Origin: Kordiimonas laminariae
GTDB taxonomy: Bacteria; Pseudomonadota; Alphaproteobacteria; Sphingomonadales; Kordiimonadaceae
Reading direction: 5' to 3'
DNA: 64,000 bases
Assembly: GCF_023008165.1 (NCBI RefSeq)
Contig: NZ_JAKQZA010000002.1
Span: 248,001 to 312,000, forward strand
Of this stretch, positions 63,480-64,000 are shown piece after piece. A program made the translations under genes and the position numbers. The notes under the pieces are model-generated. The model was not told where the DNA came from and did not search any database. It saw nothing but the letters and a program-made list of their open reading frames with translations. Position 1 is the first letter of the stretch. Every line of letters begins with the position of its first letter.

Positions 63480-63968
63480 TTAGTGGAGTTTTGTTTCCAC
63501 ATCTTCGATTGCAGCGTTAGCAAGCTCTTTGCCAGCTTTGCCTTTAAGCGTATCAGCAAGAACAGCTGTTGCAGCATTTACCGCTACATCTACAGCTGTA
63601 GCCTGTACTTCCTTAACAGCAGAAGCTTCAGCCTGCGCGATCTTCTCTTCAGCAGCTTTAGTGCGGCGCTCAACCATGTTAGCGATATCGCCTTTAGCAG
63701 CTTCAGTCATGATCTTCGCATCTTCTTCAGCGCGGGCCAGGATTTCAGCAGCTTCTTTTTCTGCATCACGCTGTTTGCGCTGATAGTCATGAAGCATTTG
63801 CTCTGCTTCATCACGAAGGTTCTTTGCTTCTTCGATTTGCGAACGGATTTCCTCTGCACGCGCATCCAGCATTTCGCCAAGGAGTTTAGGAACACCTTTC
63901 CAAAGCAAAATGCCAACGAATACGAGGAAGGAGCCTGCTACCCAGAAGGTTGGATCTGAAAAGTCCAT
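63480..63968 (-). CDS. atpF: F-type ATP synthase subunit b
   Basis: A 162-residue subunit with one N-terminal membrane helix (FWVAGSFLVFVGILLWKGVP, about 8-27) and a long Glu/Ala/Lys-rich helix typical of the peripheral stalk. It anchors F1 to F0. The start follows the preceding gene closely and fits the alphaproteobacterial order b'-b. Length matches the family. Confidence 0.95.
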   Translation of the reverse strand: MDFSDPTFWVAGSFLVFVGILLWKGVPKLLGEMLDARAEEIRSQIEEAKNLRDEAEQMLHDYQRKQRDAEKEAAEILARAEEDAKIMTEAAKGDIANMVERRTKAAEEKIAQAEASAVKEVQATAVDVAVNAATAVLADTLKGKAGKELANAAIEDVETKLH

Positions 63969-63969
63969 G

Positions 63970-64000
63970 TTACGCCCCCTTCGCTGTATCGAGTGCAGCT
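63970..64000 (-). CDS. ATP synthase subunit b' (last residues only)
   Basis: On the minus strand the frame ending in TAA at 63972-63970 reads AALDTAKGA, one base before the atpF start. Position directly upstream of atpF points to the b' subunit of the split stalk, but only nine residues are visible. Confidence 0.5.
   Translation of the reverse strand, partial: AALDTAKGA

Noticed and set aside
1-64000. Search for CRISPR arrays, tRNA or rRNA genes, insertion sequences and prophage genes
   Set aside because: No spaced direct repeats, transposase or integrase frames, or structural-RNA signatures were noticed on reading; a tool such as tRNAscan could still find a short RNA gene.

Overview
The window is a gene-dense chromosomal segment from a motile, CtrA-dependent alphaproteobacterium. 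The lineage call rests on CtrA, its phosphotransferase ChpT and its antagonist SciP lying inside a flagellar/chemotaxis region, on a FlbD-type sigma-54 activator, on the ruvCAB-ybgC-tolQRAB order, and on split b/b' ATP synthase genes. Base use is noticeably less GC-rich than in Caulobacter. A Kordiimonadales-like marine lineage would fit, but that is inference. No rRNA, tRNA, CRISPR array, prophage or insertion sequence was seen.

Layout. (1) 1-1066: mnmA, cut by the window edge. (2) 1353-18250: flagellar genes on the plus strand: fliK, flgD, flgE, sciP, fliF, fliG, fliH, fliN, a motA/pomA homologue, flbD, flhA, flhF, flhG and a second FliK-like gene. (3) 18338-20646: an EamA transporter and a class III aminotransferase interrupt the flagellar block. 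(4) 20724-23499: fliJ and fliI (minus) diverge from ctrA (plus). (5) 23577-30480: chpT-cheA-cheW-cheY-cheB-cheR on the minus strand. (6) 30637-33003: cysQ and two tandem solute-binding-protein paralogues. (7) 33031-39931: yebC, ruvCAB, ybgC, tolQRAB (minus), ending without pal. (8) 40108-63403: mixed metabolic, envelope and stress genes, including a diheme cytochrome c, a secreted kelch protein, two ABC-F proteins, two PH-domain proteins, a stand-alone TonB C-terminal domain, paired small outer-membrane barrels, a Na+ symporter, an amidohydrolase, an ECF sigma factor with a coupled membrane partner, and a CDF transporter. (9) 63480-64000: atpF and the tail of the b' gene.

How the parts fit. 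ChpT passes phosphate to CtrA, and SciP restrains CtrA. A perfect TTAA-N7-TTAAC CtrA box precedes sciP, and CtrA-like boxes precede fliF and cheA. FlbD has a degenerate receiver, so it probably works without phosphorylation; a good sigma-54 promoter with an upstream palindrome precedes fliK. This gives a plausible local hierarchy: CtrA for early basal-body genes and sciP, FlbD/sigma-54 for hook genes.

Most unusual items: CheA carries an internal truncated-globin-like domain that lacks the proximal His and distal Tyr; the ECF sigma gene has a 14-bp perfect inverted repeat that brackets its ribosome-binding site and start codon; and the first PH-domain gene has its Shine-Dalgarno in the loop of an 8-bp hairpin with the start codon in the stem.
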